Source: Marine Group I thaumarchaeote | GTDB taxonomy: Archaea; Thermoproteota; Nitrososphaeria; Nitrososphaerales; Nitrosopumilaceae | DNA: 64,000 bases | NCBI GenBank assembly: GCA_013390905.1 | Contig: JACATG010000004.1 | Span: 1 to 64,000, forward strand | Direction of reading: 5' to 3' | In this document: positions 15,252 through 27,591 of the stretch, piece by piece | Numbering within the stretch: the first letter of the stretch is position 1 | How the letters are laid out: each line of letters begins with the position of its first letter | The notes under the pieces: generated by a model | What the model was told of the DNA's origin: nothing | The model's database searches: none | The model's input: the letters and a program-made list of their open reading frames with translations, nothing else | Position numbers and translations under genes: made by a program

Positions 15252-16544
15252 CTAAAAATTCTCAGATGCCAAAATCATCTTCTTGATATCATCTTTACTA
15301 TGAGCATTAGATATAGCACCTAATTTACCTGGTAAAAAGAATATTCCATCATGAGATATCATCTTGAAATGATATCTTTGTAGCATTTGTGAATCACACT
15401 TTGCGGCTTGTACTGCATTTGTAACTTCTGTGATATCATCTTTTAGAAAGTGTGTCATAAACAACGAGCCCTTACCCGTGACAACAACTTTTCCATCAAA
15501 CACTTTTCTAATCTCTTTTCTTGCAAATTCCCCAAGTGAGTTAATTTTTGAATAAACTGATTTTTTTGATTTTAGATAACTAAGTGTTGCATATCCTGAG
15601 GTCATTGATACAGGATTAGCAGAAAATGTTCCTCCTCCTACATAGGAGCGTTCTGATTTTTTCTTACCGACTGTATCCGCATATTCCATAATCTCTTTTT
15701 TACCACACATGACGCCAATTGCCATTCCACCTCCTACAATTTTTCCTAGTGTCACAATGTCAGGATCAAGTTTCATGATAGGATAGATGCACCCATATCT
15801 GAATCTGAAACCTGTGACTATCTCATCTAAAATAAACAGAGAATTGTTTTTGTGAACGAATTCTTGAATTCCTATGAGATATTCCTTGGATGCTGGAATG
15901 CACCCCCCTCCGCCTAAAACTGGTTCGATAATTACTCCTGCTAGATTCTTTGCATGTTTTTTTAAAATTTTCAAAGAGCTATCCAAATCATTGTAAGGAA
16001 TCGAAATAATTTTTTCTTCATTGATTATTCCACTACTTTCTGGTTCTGTAAATGGCCAGTTCACACTCTTTAGAAGATCTGAAGTATATCCATGCCATCC
16101 ACCATCAATCTTTGCAATAATTTTTCTTCCAGTGACGGAACGTGCCAATCTTACTGCATACATTGTAGCTTCAGTCCCTGATGTGACATAACGAATCTTT
16201 TCTGCAACTGGAACTGCCTTTGAAATTAATTCTGATAGTTTTATTGTTTGCTCATTCACAGTTCCAAACATCCAGCTTTTATCAATCTGCTTTTTCAAAG
16301 ATTCTTTAACATTTTTTTGACCATGTCCTAATATCAAACTCCAATGCCCCATCCAATAATCAGCATACTTGTTGTTATCTACATCAACGAGATTTTTTCC
16401 TGTAGATGATTTTACAACAAATGGATATGGTTCATAAAATCTTATGTTATGACTTACTCCATGTACATGAAGTTTTGAAGACTTTGCAAATATCTTTGCA
16501 GATGTTTTAGTTTTCTTTTTGTATTCCAAATTATAATTCTTCAA
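15252..16544 (-). CDS. class III aminotransferase, glutamate-1-semialdehyde 2,1-aminomutase-like
   Basis: A PLP enzyme of 430 residues. The cofactor site includes SGTEA (122-126), the DE pair at 240-241 and the Schiff-base lysine in TLGKIVGGG (Lys268). The pattern is close to glutamate-1-semialdehyde aminomutase (HemL), which forms 5-aminolevulinate for tetrapyrroles. However, the N-terminal 25 residues and [15 protein letters not shown] are those of the wider GSA-AM-like group, so the substrate is uncertain. No other haem genes adjoin it. It precedes the rRNA operon on the opposite strand. Confidence 0.8.
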   Translation of the reverse strand: MKNYNLEYKKKTKTSAKIFAKSSKLHVHGVSHNIRFYEPYPFVVKSSTGKNLVDVDNNKYADYWMGHWSLILGHGQKNVKESLKKQIDKSWMFGTVNEQTIKLSELISKAVPVAEKIRYVTSGTEATMYAVRLARSVTGRKIIAKIDGGWHGYTSDLLKSVNWPFTEPESSGIINEEKIISIPYNDLDSSLKILKKHAKNLAGVIIEPVLGGGGCIPASKEYLIGIQEFVHKNNSLFILDEIVTGFRFRYGCIYPIMKLDPDIVTLGKIVGGGMAIGVMCGKKEIMEYADTVGKKKSERSYVGGGTFSANPVSMTSGYATLSYLKSKKSVYSKINSLGEFARKEIRKVFDGKVVVTGKGSLFMTHFLKDDITEVTNAVQAAKCDSQMLQRYHFKMISHDGIFFLPGKLGAISNAHSKDDIKKMILASENF

Positions 16545-16605
16545 AAGTAACTTTCAAAACAAAATCTACAATTTTAACTATCGATCAGGCATTATTTCAC
16601 GTATG

Positions 16606-16614
16606 GTTTATATG
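16606..16614 (+). promoter_or_regulatory. probable TATA box of the rRNA operon
   Basis: The sequence gtttatatg lies about 145 bases before the 16S processing stem, in a 290-bp region without a gene. It is the best TATA match upstream of 16S. The 200-bp leader between it and 16S contains several small inverted repeats (for example tgatcaaaagatca near 16735). Confidence 0.4.
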
Positions 16615-16756
16615 GATTCCGCTTTCTTTTCCTTCTGCATACGTAACGCATTAGGCGGCGCTTGTGATGAAGTATGGCAATATGCCAAGTTATGATTCAT
16701 GGGCCTCCAGTTACGCATACAAAATGAGGATCTGATCAAAAGATCAAATCTGAAAT

Positions 16757-16777
16757 GTGAAGATTATGTGCATCCGT
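16757..16777 (+). other. 5' arm of the 16S rRNA processing stem
   Basis: Positions 16757-16777 (ending atgtgcatccgt) can pair with 18323-18342 (beginning acggatgca) across the 16S gene, with mismatches in the middle. This is the expected bulge-helix-bulge type stem cut by the archaeal tRNA-splicing endonuclease to release pre-16S. Confidence 0.75.
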
Positions 16778-16835
16778 CAATTCCAATATAAGTACAAGAT
16801 GTACTTCAATAATAAAAAATAATCAAGTAAATCAG

Positions 16836-18308
<1,473 letters not shown>

Positions 18309-18322
18309 GACATGGAAAGTGT

Positions 18323-18342
18323 ACGGATGCACTAGTCTTCAC
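18323..18342 (+). other. 3' arm of the 16S rRNA processing stem
   Basis: This segment is complementary to 16757-16777 and lies 14 bases after the 16S 3' end, inside the 16S-23S spacer. The spacer contains no tRNA gene, as usual for Thaumarchaeota. Confidence 0.75.
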
Positions 18343-18420
18343 ATAAATCATCGATGCAATGCATCACGAAAGTGTTGTATGAAGGATGTAGCAGACCCTG
18401 CCAGGGGTTTGCAATGATCG

Positions 18421-18432
18421 TCGTGCATAGTC
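18421..18432 (+). other. 5' arm of the 23S rRNA processing stem
   Basis: tcgtgcatagtc here is perfectly complementary to gactatgcacga at 21466-21477, which encloses the 23S gene. It is the expected endonuclease-cleaved stem for pre-23S. Confidence 0.85.
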
Positions 18433-18435
18433 GTG

Positions 18436-21462
<3,027 letters not shown>

Positions 21463-21465
21463 GAG

Positions 21466-21477
21466 ACTATGCACGAT
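21466..21477 (+). other. 3' arm of the 23S rRNA processing stem
   Basis: gactatgcacga is perfectly complementary to 18421-18432 on the other side of 23S. Confidence 0.85.
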
Positions 21478-21569
21478 GAATTCATTTTCAATTCATCAAG
21501 TGGAACATATACACGACTTGTACGATGATTTTATTTTTAATCAGTCTAGCTATTGCTATACATTTTTTT
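21475..21569 (+). terminator. probable rRNA operon terminator region
   Basis: An inverted repeat gatgaatt/aattcatc (21475-21482 and 21490-21497) is followed by a T-rich stretch including seven consecutive T at 21563-21569. The oligo-T tract is the archaeal termination signal; the hairpin may protect or process the 3' trailer. Confidence 0.5.
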
Positions 21570-21646
21570 GTGATATTACGTAACAATTTTTTCAGGCTGG
21601 AAAACTAATTTTATATTTAAATTTGTAATTGATGTCGACAATCAAC

Positions 21647-21846
21647 ATGATGCGGATTCTATTAGTCGGCTTATTTGGAATTTTATTAACAAGTGTCACT
21701 ACTTATGGATTTGCTCAAACAGATTCCGAAATATTTCCAGAATGGATAAAAACACAATAAAATTTTTGGCAGATGGATTAGTTACTGACATGGAATTTAA
21801 AAATGCTATAGAATATCTCATTGAAAAACAAGTTCTCATAGTTTAG
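21647..21846 (+). pseudogene. frameshifted small secreted protein
   Basis: A signal-peptide-like N-terminus (MMRILLVGLFGILLTSV, then FAQTDSE) leads into EIFPEWIKTQ and a TAA at 21758. Adding one base restores continuity to KFLADGLVTDMEFKNAIEYLIEKQVLIV, ending at 21846. The rebuilt sequence is the PEWIK...W-x-DG-xI/V-xDxEF...I-x-YLI module that also occurs twice in the secreted protein at 29634-31070. A single-base deletion in the AATAAAATT run explains the break. An AT-rich box (about 21612-21624) suits a start at 21647; an upstream ATG at 21632 is also in frame. Confidence 0.75.
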
Positions 21847-22681
21847 ACTTTAGGATACATTTCAAAATTACATAATCAATTATCTTTTGTTCTGATGCTT
21901 TTTTCATTTTAAGAATTGATTTGTAAAGAATTTTTTCAACATAGTTAGGATATTTTTCTAAAATAGATTTTTTCAAGCTTGTTCTGTTTTCAATGTAATA
22001 ATTTGCCATAGGCTCATAGACATATTCACCAATTAATTTTTCTTCAGATATAGTGAATCCGCCAGATTCAACCAATTCTTTAACGGTATCTAATGCATAA
22101 TGTTCTGAAGACCAAGTATATTTTAAAAGTCCTAATTTTCCAATTGAGGGATTACCAGTAATTATAGGGATAGCCATTACAAGCAATCCAGATTTTGTCA
22201 AGATTCTTTTTGATTCTGAGATAAAATCAGATAAAGGTTTGAAGTGTTGAGCAGATTCCAATGCTAATACTCGATCAACAGAATCACTAGTAAAAGGGAG
22301 TTTAGTAGATGTAGAATTTATTAATTCTATGTTTTTTTGCTTACCAGAAAAAACTAATTGTTTGTAATTAATATTCACACAATACAAACAAAGATTAGAA
22401 AAATTATCTCTCCAAAGTTTAGATGGAGCTGATAGTCCACTCCCTACATCAACAACATTTTTCCCAGAAGACAGTTCTGCTAAATTTCCAAAAATCGTGC
22501 ATAGGTTATTTTGTGCTGAAATTGGATCGGTATGTTTTGGAGACCAATAACCAAAATTAAGCATTGATCCACCTGTAGCAAGTTGCATTATAGGAGAAAG
22601 AGTGGTGTAAAGGTTCACAATATCTTTTTCATTTCTTCGAAATGTCCAGAAAAATACATCAAGAAGATTGATTGATATCAA
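21836..22681 (-). CDS. SAM-dependent methyltransferase
   Basis: A 281-residue class I methyltransferase with motif I VVDVGSGLSAP (about 76-86) and a downstream LPFTSDSVDRVLALESAQHF segment resembling the UbiE/sterol-methyltransferase (type 11) pattern. The N-terminal region LNFGYW is typical of methyltransferases acting on lipids or polyketide-like natural products, but the substrate is unknown. Its 3' end overlaps the frameshifted gene by 11 bp. Confidence 0.8.
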   Translation of the reverse strand: MISINLLDVFFWTFRRNEKDIVNLYTTLSPIMQLATGGSMLNFGYWSPKHTDPISAQNNLCTIFGNLAELSSGKNVVDVGSGLSAPSKLWRDNFSNLCLYCVNINYKQLVFSGKQKNIELINSTSTKLPFTSDSVDRVLALESAQHFKPLSDFISESKRILTKSGLLVMAIPIITGNPSIGKLGLLKYTWSSEHYALDTVKELVESGGFTISEEKLIGEYVYEPMANYYIENRTSLKKSILEKYPNYVEKILYKSILKMKKASEQKIIDYVILKCILKSKL

Positions 22682-22721
22682 AATAAATTCAAATTTATTT
22701 AAAAGAAGAGACTATTAATTT

Positions 22722-22853
22722 CTAGGGTAATCCTTCCAAATCCTCAGCACAGTGCTTATGAACCCATTGCTCATCTTTGTTTTTTGCAATATCTTTCCCA
22801 GGTTGAATCTTATCACCACAAGACACGCAAGATGTCACGAATTTTGCTTTCAT
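22722..22853 (-). CDS. zinc-binding microprotein (43 aa)
   Basis: ATG (complement of 22851-22853) to TAG encodes 43 residues: MKAKFVTSCVSCGDKIQPGK ... WVHKHCAEDLEGLP. The CxxC ... W-x-H-x-x-C arrangement over about 30 residues is a good four-ligand zinc site, like a single PARP- or DksA-type finger. Upstream of the methyltransferase on the same strand. Function unknown. Confidence 0.7.
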   Translation of the reverse strand: MKAKFVTSCVSCGDKIQPGKDIAKNKDEQWVHKHCAEDLEGLP

Positions 22854-22935
22854 ACATTTTCATTTTAATACACAAATAAATTAACTGTGTTGCAATTGGT
22901 GTTGACTTATGATCAACACATTTTATTAATTTGAA

Positions 22936-23430
22936 ATGATCAGTAATTTTATGAGTGATTCTGGCACATATTCGAAAATAATTATTGCAAAATGGACAGA
23001 CAGATTCCTTGCTTGGTTGATTGATTTCATAATCGTTTCAATTTTTTCAACATTAGTAATTTTTGCATCATTTGGAACAATAGACTATGAATTTGAAGAA
23101 GATGTTTTTTGGGCTGAAAGTACACAATACATTCCAACTAGCATCTTCTTCTTTCTATATTGGACAATTTTAGAATACAAAACAGGTCAAACAATTGGGA
23201 AAAAAATTCTTAATTTAAAAGTAGTAAATATCTATGGGAAAAAACCAGATTTGAAAGGAATTGTGATTAGTAGTTTTGGAAAATCATTTCTATTACCAAT
23301 TGATGTTTTATTAGGATGGTTTTTGTCGAATGAAAAGCGCCAACGAATTTTCAATAAATTAGGAGACACATTAATCATGAAAATTAAAGAATCCGATAAC
23401 ATTTCAGATATTACATATACAAAGGATTGA
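22936..23430 (+). CDS. RDD-family membrane protein
   Basis: The 164-residue protein has three hydrophobic helices and the RDD signature: an Arg in the first helix boundary (TDRFLAWLIDFII) and two Asp residues (LIDFII and the later PIDVLLGWF). It also carries the typical TIGKKILNLKVV segment between helices 2 and 3. RDD proteins are thought to be transporters or Na+/H+-linked membrane proteins; the substrate here is not known. Confidence 0.85.
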   Translation: MISNFMSDSGTYSKIIIAKWTDRFLAWLIDFIIVSIFSTLVIFASFGTIDYEFEEDVFWAESTQYIPTSIFFFLYWTILEYKTGQTIGKKILNLKVVNIYGKKPDLKGIVISSFGKSFLLPIDVLLGWFLSNEKRQRIFNKLGDTLIMKIKESDNISDITYTKD

Positions 23431-23510
23431 ATTTTGTCAGGTTTTCTTGAACAATTAATATGAAGAATTAACCAACAGATCTATTAGTAACCTAAGATCT
23501 TTTTGTTTTA

Positions 23511-23585
23511 ATGTCTGAAAACCAAGATAAATGGTGGATAGGATTACCAAAAGAACTTCAAAATGATATAGAAGTTGAAGGATAA
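23511..23585 (+). other. short open frame, possibly a gene remnant (24 aa)
   Basis: ATG at 23511 opens a 24-codon frame reading MSENQDKWWIGLPKELQN and stopping at 23583-23585. The sequence looks protein-like but truncated, and it sits beside the histidine-kinase remnant on the opposite strand. It may be the first exon-like fragment of a lost gene; the evidence is weak. Confidence 0.25.
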
Positions 23586-23606
23586 AATTAAAAAACTTGG
23601 AATATG

Positions 23607-23736
23607 CTAAACAGGTAATTTTATGGTAAAAGTTGTAGGTTTGTTACTTACCGAGATAGTGCCACCATGTTGTTCTACAATGCTTTTACAAATGACTAAT
23701 CCTAATCCAGTTCCATTTTTTTGTATTGAAATTGAC
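23607..23736 (-). pseudogene. C-terminal remnant of a sensor histidine kinase
   Basis: The reverse strand encodes, up to TAG at 23607-23609, [20 protein letters not shown] followed by [17 protein letters not shown]. This is the G2 box and last strand of a HATPase_c kinase domain (canonical GTGLGL-x-I-x-K-x-I-x-E-x-HGG-x-I). A TAG lies immediately upstream in frame and the rest of the kinase is missing. It is the last 40 residues or so of a decayed two-component kinase, flanked by intact genes. Confidence 0.85.
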
Positions 23737-23772
23737 TAGGTTTTTATTTTTGACATCTTGACTAAGTTTATC

Positions 23773-24156
23773 ATGTCAGATCTAGATATTGCTTTGAAAT
23801 TGTATGTTAAAAAATGTAATCACCTACTTGAGGAACCTGAGATCAGATTTGCTGGAATTGTTGACAAGGATGGTAAACTCATAGCAGGTGGCTTTAAAGA
23901 GGGAATTACCCCCCATGAAGATGATAATGCAAAACTTCAGTCATTTTTTGAGTTTGTTTCAAAAGCATCTATTCGAAAAGAATTTGATGAGAGTTTAGGA
24001 CCCATTAACTATATTGCTGCCAGACGAGACAAAGCTGTTTTAATAAGCTTCCCATTTCCTATCACACAAATTCTATTGTTAATATCTGCAGAACCTACTG
24101 TTAACATTGAAACCTTGGCCAAAAAAGTTATTGAAATATTTACCGATGTCAATTAA
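23773..24156 (+). CDS. DUF6659-like protein (paralogue of 28213-28605)
   Basis: A soluble protein of 127 residues from the ATG at 23773 (a TTG at 23758 is in frame). It has the order seen in thaumarchaeal DUF6659 proteins: helix, RFAGIVDKDGKLIAGGFKEG strand pair, long helix with RKEFDESLG, then DKAVLISFPF and LLLISAEPTVNIE strands and a final helix. The strand-turn-strand core recalls Roadblock/LC7 sensors, which is inference. Its paralogue lies at 28213, on the far side of the PHA genes. An AT-rich box (about 23741-23750) sits 27 bases before the ATG. Confidence 0.75.
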   Translation: MSDLDIALKLYVKKCNHLLEEPEIRFAGIVDKDGKLIAGGFKEGITPHEDDNAKLQSFFEFVSKASIRKEFDESLGPINYIAARRDKAVLISFPFPITQILLLISAEPTVNIETLAKKVIEIFTDVN

Positions 24157-24248
24157 AACTAATTTGATAATCTGGTAAATTTTTTGATTATACTTGAAAT
24201 TAATTTTTACAAATGGTTTTAATCTAATATCAATTTACATTAATTGAA

Positions 24249-24704
24249 TTGAAAGCAACGTTTGCTGCAGGATGTTTTTGGCATGTTGAAGACTTACTTA
24301 GTAAAACTAAAGGCGTCAAATCTACTCAAGTAGGGTACATTGGTGGCCAACTGCTAAATCCTACTTATGAAGAGGTATGCACAGACAAAACAGGCCACGC
24401 CGAAGCTGTAGAGGTAGAATATAATCCTGATGAAATATCCTATGAAACACTTCTAGATGTATTTTGGAATAATCATAATCCCACGACATTGAATCGTCAG
24501 GGGCATGATGTAGGAATTCAATATCGCTCAGTTATTTTTTACCACAATGACGAACAAAAGGAAATTGCTGAAAAATCAAAGCAGAAACTTGACAAATCTG
24601 GACAATATGACCGTCCCGTTGTTACTGAAATTGTCTCTACTCCTATATTTTACAAAGCGGAAGAATATCATCAAAAATATTTTGAAAAACATGGATTTTC
24701 ATAA
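24249..24704 (+). CDS. msrA: peptide-methionine (S)-S-oxide reductase
   Basis: Reduces the S-epimer of methionine sulfoxide in proteins and free methionine, an oxidative-damage repair step. The catalytic Cys9 lies in GCFWHVE (family consensus GCFWG-x-E; Gly is replaced by His). TKGV ... VGYIGG, NPTYEEVCTDKTGHAEAVEV and the HNPTTLNRQGHDVGIQYRS block are all present. At 151 residues it is the short single-domain form, without C-terminal recycling cysteines, so a thioredoxin or similar must regenerate it. Start is TTG. Confidence 0.95.
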   Translation: MKATFAAGCFWHVEDLLSKTKGVKSTQVGYIGGQLLNPTYEEVCTDKTGHAEAVEVEYNPDEISYETLLDVFWNNHNPTTLNRQGHDVGIQYRSVIFYHNDEQKEIAEKSKQKLDKSGQYDRPVVTEIVSTPIFYKAEEYHQKYFEKHGFS

Positions 24705-24802
24705 ACATTATTTTATTACCCATTTGGTGATCTCATAAAACAACAGACGCCTTTGATCGCTAATTTACTAAAGCTTATCTACTGATAAGAATTGACGATA
24801 AA

Positions 24803-25597
24803 ATGGTGGAAGAAAAATTCCTTCAGATTGATGGAAACAAAATTCGTTATTTAGAATCTGGTGATTCTAAAAAAACAATTGCACTTATTCATGGATTGGG
24901 GGCATCAGCTGAAAGATGGGATCAGGTAATTCCTCTTTTTGCAGATGAATATCGTGTTATAGTTCCTGATCTTATAGGATTTGGCTATAGCGATAAACCT
25001 CATGTAGATTACACTACGGAATTCTTTTCAGAATTTCTAGAAAAATTTTTTGTTGCTTTTGATATTAAACGACCTAATCTAATTGGCTCTTCGTTAGGCG
25101 GACAAATAATTGCTGAATATGCTAGTTCTCACCCTCAAGAAATTGAAAAACTTGTACTGGTCTCTCCTTCTGGAACTATGAAAAAATCTACTCCTGCACT
25201 TGATGCATATATTATGGCAGCATTATATCCCAATGAACAAAGTGCAAAGAATGCATTTGAACTGATGGAATGTTCTGGACATAATACTCAAAAAAAAATT
25301 ATTACGGGATTTGTAGAAAGAATGCAATTACCTAATGCTAAACTTGCTTTCATGTCTACATTGCTAGGAATTAAAAATTCAGAATTAATCATATCAAAAC
25401 TTGAAACAATTTCTACTCCTACTTTGATAATTTGGGGTGCCAACGATCCTGTCATTCCAATTCACTATGCCGATAGTTTTGTTTCAGCAATTCAGGATTG
25501 TCGATTTTTTAGAATGGATGGATGTGGTCATACTCCGTATGTTCAGTATCCATATGCTTTTGCCTCCAAAGTATTGGAGTTTTTGAATGGGTCTTAG
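24803..25597 (+). CDS. alpha/beta hydrolase next to the PHA genes
   Basis: A 264-residue alpha/beta-fold hydrolase with a complete triad: nucleophile Ser97 in GSSLGG, Asp215 in WGANDPVIP and His243 in GCGHTPY. The oxyanion segment HGLGAS is near residue 30. It lies 36 bp upstream of the phasin genes on the same strand. An intracellular esterase or PHA-depolymerase role is plausible from context only; sequence alone places it in the broad MhpC/haloalkane dehalogenase-like group. Confidence 0.85.
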   Translation: MVEEKFLQIDGNKIRYLESGDSKKTIALIHGLGASAERWDQVIPLFADEYRVIVPDLIGFGYSDKPHVDYTTEFFSEFLEKFFVAFDIKRPNLIGSSLGGQIIAEYASSHPQEIEKLVLVSPSGTMKKSTPALDAYIMAALYPNEQSAKNAFELMECSGHNTQKKIITGFVERMQLPNAKLAFMSTLLGIKNSELIISKLETISTPTLIIWGANDPVIPIHYADSFVSAIQDCRFFRMDGCGHTPYVQYPYAFASKVLEFLNGS

Positions 25598-25602
25598 ATG
25601 CA

Positions 25603-25610
25603 TTTAAATA
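25603..25610 (+). promoter_or_regulatory. TATA box of the phasin gene
   Basis: A perfect tttaaata box lies 24-31 bases upstream of the ATG at 25634, indicating a separate strong promoter for the phasin pair even though the hydrolase gene ends only 36 bp upstream. Confidence 0.75.
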
Positions 25611-25633
25611 CCACTTAATTCCAACTATTACCA

Positions 25634-26059
25634 ATGAGTGGTAATAGTAACCAATACAATCCAACAGAAATGTTCAAAGACTGGATTCAAAAAAGTGGAC
25701 GTGCACAAGCAGAATTTATAAAAAATTTTGGCTCTTTGATGACAAATCAAACTAGTCAAACATTCAATCCCTTAGACACACTAAGAGACGTTGCTGATCG
25801 TACTAGACAAACTCAATTTAATTTGATGGAAAACATGTCATCAATGCAAAGTAAAAGCATGGATACGATGTTTAACATCGGACAAATGCTTCCTTCCTTC
25901 ATGAATTGGGGTGCTTATAAAACTACTATTAGTAGTAATGGAAGAATCTCAATCCCAGAAGCTGAACGTAATGCACTTGGCTTGGGAATAGGTGACTTGG
26001 TTCAAGTCATTATCATGCCAATAGCAAAAAAATCAAAAAATAAGGAGGTGAAACAATGA
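25634..26059 (+). CDS. phasin-like protein fused to an AbrB/SpoVT domain
   Basis: The 141-residue protein has a helical, Gln/Met/Asn-rich N-terminal region (residues 1-90) resembling phasins, which coat PHA granules. A compact C-terminal AbrB/MazE-type swapped-hairpin domain follows (about 95-130: KTTISSNGRISIPEAERNAL, then GIGDLVQVIIM). Haloarchaeal PHA granule proteins also combine such parts. It may be both granule-associated and DNA-binding, so could autoregulate the locus. It overlaps the next gene by 4 bp and has its own TATA box. Confidence 0.8.
   Translation: MSGNSNQYNPTEMFKDWIQKSGRAQAEFIKNFGSLMTNQTSQTFNPLDTLRDVADRTRQTQFNLMENMSSMQSKSMDTMFNIGQMLPSFMNWGAYKTTISSNGRISIPEAERNALGLGIGDLVQVIIMPIAKKSKNKEVKQ
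26044..26050 (+). promoter_or_regulatory. strong Shine-Dalgarno sequence
   Basis: ggaggtg, a near-perfect match to the anti-Shine-Dalgarno at the 16S 3' end (18301-18308), sits 5 bases before the ATG at 26056, within the last codons of the phasin-AbrB gene. It fixes the start of the second phasin and shows it is translated from a polycistronic mRNA. Confidence 0.9.
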
Positions 26060-26487
26060 GTAACGAAACAACAACAACAACAAGAAACCCAAAAGATGTA
26101 TTTTCTGTATATCAACAAAACGTAGATAAACTCTTCAACGGTATTAGACAATCAGTACCACAATATCATCAATCAATTACTAATGTACAACAGGAATACC
26201 TACAAGCATATGAAAACATAGTAGATTCAACTATCACACTACAAAAAGAATATGCAAAGAAAGCAGGTATTGCAACTAACATTCCAGAGGCAACTCTTAA
26301 AGTAATTCATGATACAACAGAAGAATTTGTAAAGGCAGCTTCAATTCAAAATCAAGTAGTACTTGCAACTATCGATGCAACACAACAAAATATCAAAACA
26401 TTTAACGATAATGCAAAGTCATTTGCTGACCTAAACAGAAACATTCTACAATCTTGGATTTCTGCATTCACCACAAAGAATAACTAG
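26056..26487 (+). CDS. phasin-like PHA granule protein
   Basis: A 143-residue, almost wholly helical protein rich in Gln, Thr and Asn with no membrane segment. Its amphipathic heptads (VDKLFNGIRQSVPQYHQSITN and the following 80 residues) are like the phasin family, which coats PHA granules. Its position immediately after the phasin-AbrB gene (ATGA overlap, strong Shine-Dalgarno) and opposite phaC supports the role. No similarity is claimed beyond composition and context. Confidence 0.75.
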   Translation: MSNETTTTTRNPKDVFSVYQQNVDKLFNGIRQSVPQYHQSITNVQQEYLQAYENIVDSTITLQKEYAKKAGIATNIPEATLKVIHDTTEEFVKAASIQNQVVLATIDATQQNIKTFNDNAKSFADLNRNILQSWISAFTTKNN

Positions 26488-26492
26488 TGGTA

Positions 26493-26518
26493 AATTTTTT
26501 TCTTTTTTCTTTTTTTTA
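26493..26518. terminator. bidirectional T-rich terminator between phasin and phaC genes
   Basis: A run of nearly pure pyrimidine (mostly T, three blocks of at least six T) fills the 39-bp gap between convergent genes. Oligo-T tracts terminate archaeal transcription; this one reads T-rich on the + strand and so serves the phasin operon best. Confidence 0.6.
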
Positions 26519-26526
26519 AATTTATT

Positions 26527-27591
26527 TTATGATCTTTTAGCTAGCCATTGTCCCATCTCAGGTAATACAGTCTTTTGCGATAATGAACTTGCAATCATTC
26601 CAACATGCCCTGTTGGATACATTCTCAATGTTTTATCTTCACTGCCTACTGCATAATGAAGTGGCATACTACATTCAGGTGATACCAAATGATCGCCTAC
26701 TGCAACCTGTGTAAAAAGTGGCATATCAATTTTTTTCAAATCTATGTGCCTTCCTCCTACGTACATCTTGTTCTGAATTAACAAGTTATCTTGATAGATA
26801 TCTTTAATCCACTGTCTGAACAACGCTCCTGGAATTGGAGGCGTGTCACTTAGCCATTTTTCCACTCTGAGGAAACTATCCACATATTTTTTATTATTAA
26901 TATTTCTGAAAAATTTGATATATTTTTCTATTCCTTGCTCGAATGGTTTGAGGACTGAAAAACAGTAATACATGAATTCAGGAGGCATATTTCCTATGAT
27001 TTCTACCATTTTGTCTACATCCATATGTTTTGCAAGATTGCTAATCACTGTAGTATCGCGCCATCCATCAATGACTGGAGCTGTTGCAACATAATTTTTT
27101 ACACTTTCTGGATGCAATGTGATATATGCAGTTGCTATTGTTCCGCCAGTACAATATCCTTGTAATGAAATTTTTTCAACGGATGATTCATTTTTAATAT
27201 ATTCTACATACGAATCTAAATAGCCATTTACATAATCATCAAAATCAAGATATTTGTCCATACTAGTTGGGGTTCCCCAATCTAGCATGTATACATCAAA
27301 TCCTTGCTGAAGAAGATTTTTAACCCAACTTTTTTCTGGATGGATATCAAGTATGTGATATCTATTGATTAATGCATATACAATTAACAATGGTGTTTTA
27401 TGTTGTTTATCTGTAAGAGATCTATAGTGTAATAGTCTTGTTTTATCCATTTCCTGCACAACGTCATGTGGTGTTACTTCTAGACTAATTTCATCAGGTG
27501 CTGCAACTAAATTTGGAGCATCAATGACATTCTTAGTAAATTTTAAAATTTCTTCAATTATTTTTGGATCTACTTTTAGTTCACTTTGCAT
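26527..27591 (-). CDS. phaC: class III poly(3-hydroxyalkanoate) synthase, PhaC subunit
   Basis: The catalytic subunit polymerises hydroxyacyl-CoA monomers into PHA. The lipase-like box is GYCTGG, with nucleophile Cys147, and Asp300 (VGDHLVSP) and His329 (PTGHVG) complete the triad. Their spacing nearly equals that of the characterised class III enzyme of Allochromatium. The 354-residue length is also right for class III, which needs PhaE. PhaE is encoded immediately upstream with an 11-bp overlap. Conserved W/D motifs (YMLDWGTP, TAPVIDGW) are present. Confidence 0.95.
   Translation of the reverse strand: MQSELKVDPKIIEEILKFTKNVIDAPNLVAAPDEISLEVTPHDVVQEMDKTRLLHYRSLTDKQHKTPLLIVYALINRYHILDIHPEKSWVKNLLQQGFDVYMLDWGTPTSMDKYLDFDDYVNGYLDSYVEYIKNESSVEKISLQGYCTGGTIATAYITLHPESVKNYVATAPVIDGWRDTTVISNLAKHMDVDKMVEIIGNMPPEFMYYCFSVLKPFEQGIEKYIKFFRNINNKKYVDSFLRVEKWLSDTPPIPGALFRQWIKDIYQDNLLIQNKMYVGGRHIDLKKIDMPLFTQVAVGDHLVSPECSMPLHYAVGSEDKTLRMYPTGHVGMIASSLSQKTVLPEMGQWLAKRS

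Noticed and set aside
16650-16745. C/D-box sRNA-like elements (gtgatga near 16661, ctga near 16732) in the rRNA leader
   Set aside because: No terminal stem or clear C'/D' boxes and guides could be found; the motifs are short enough to be chance.
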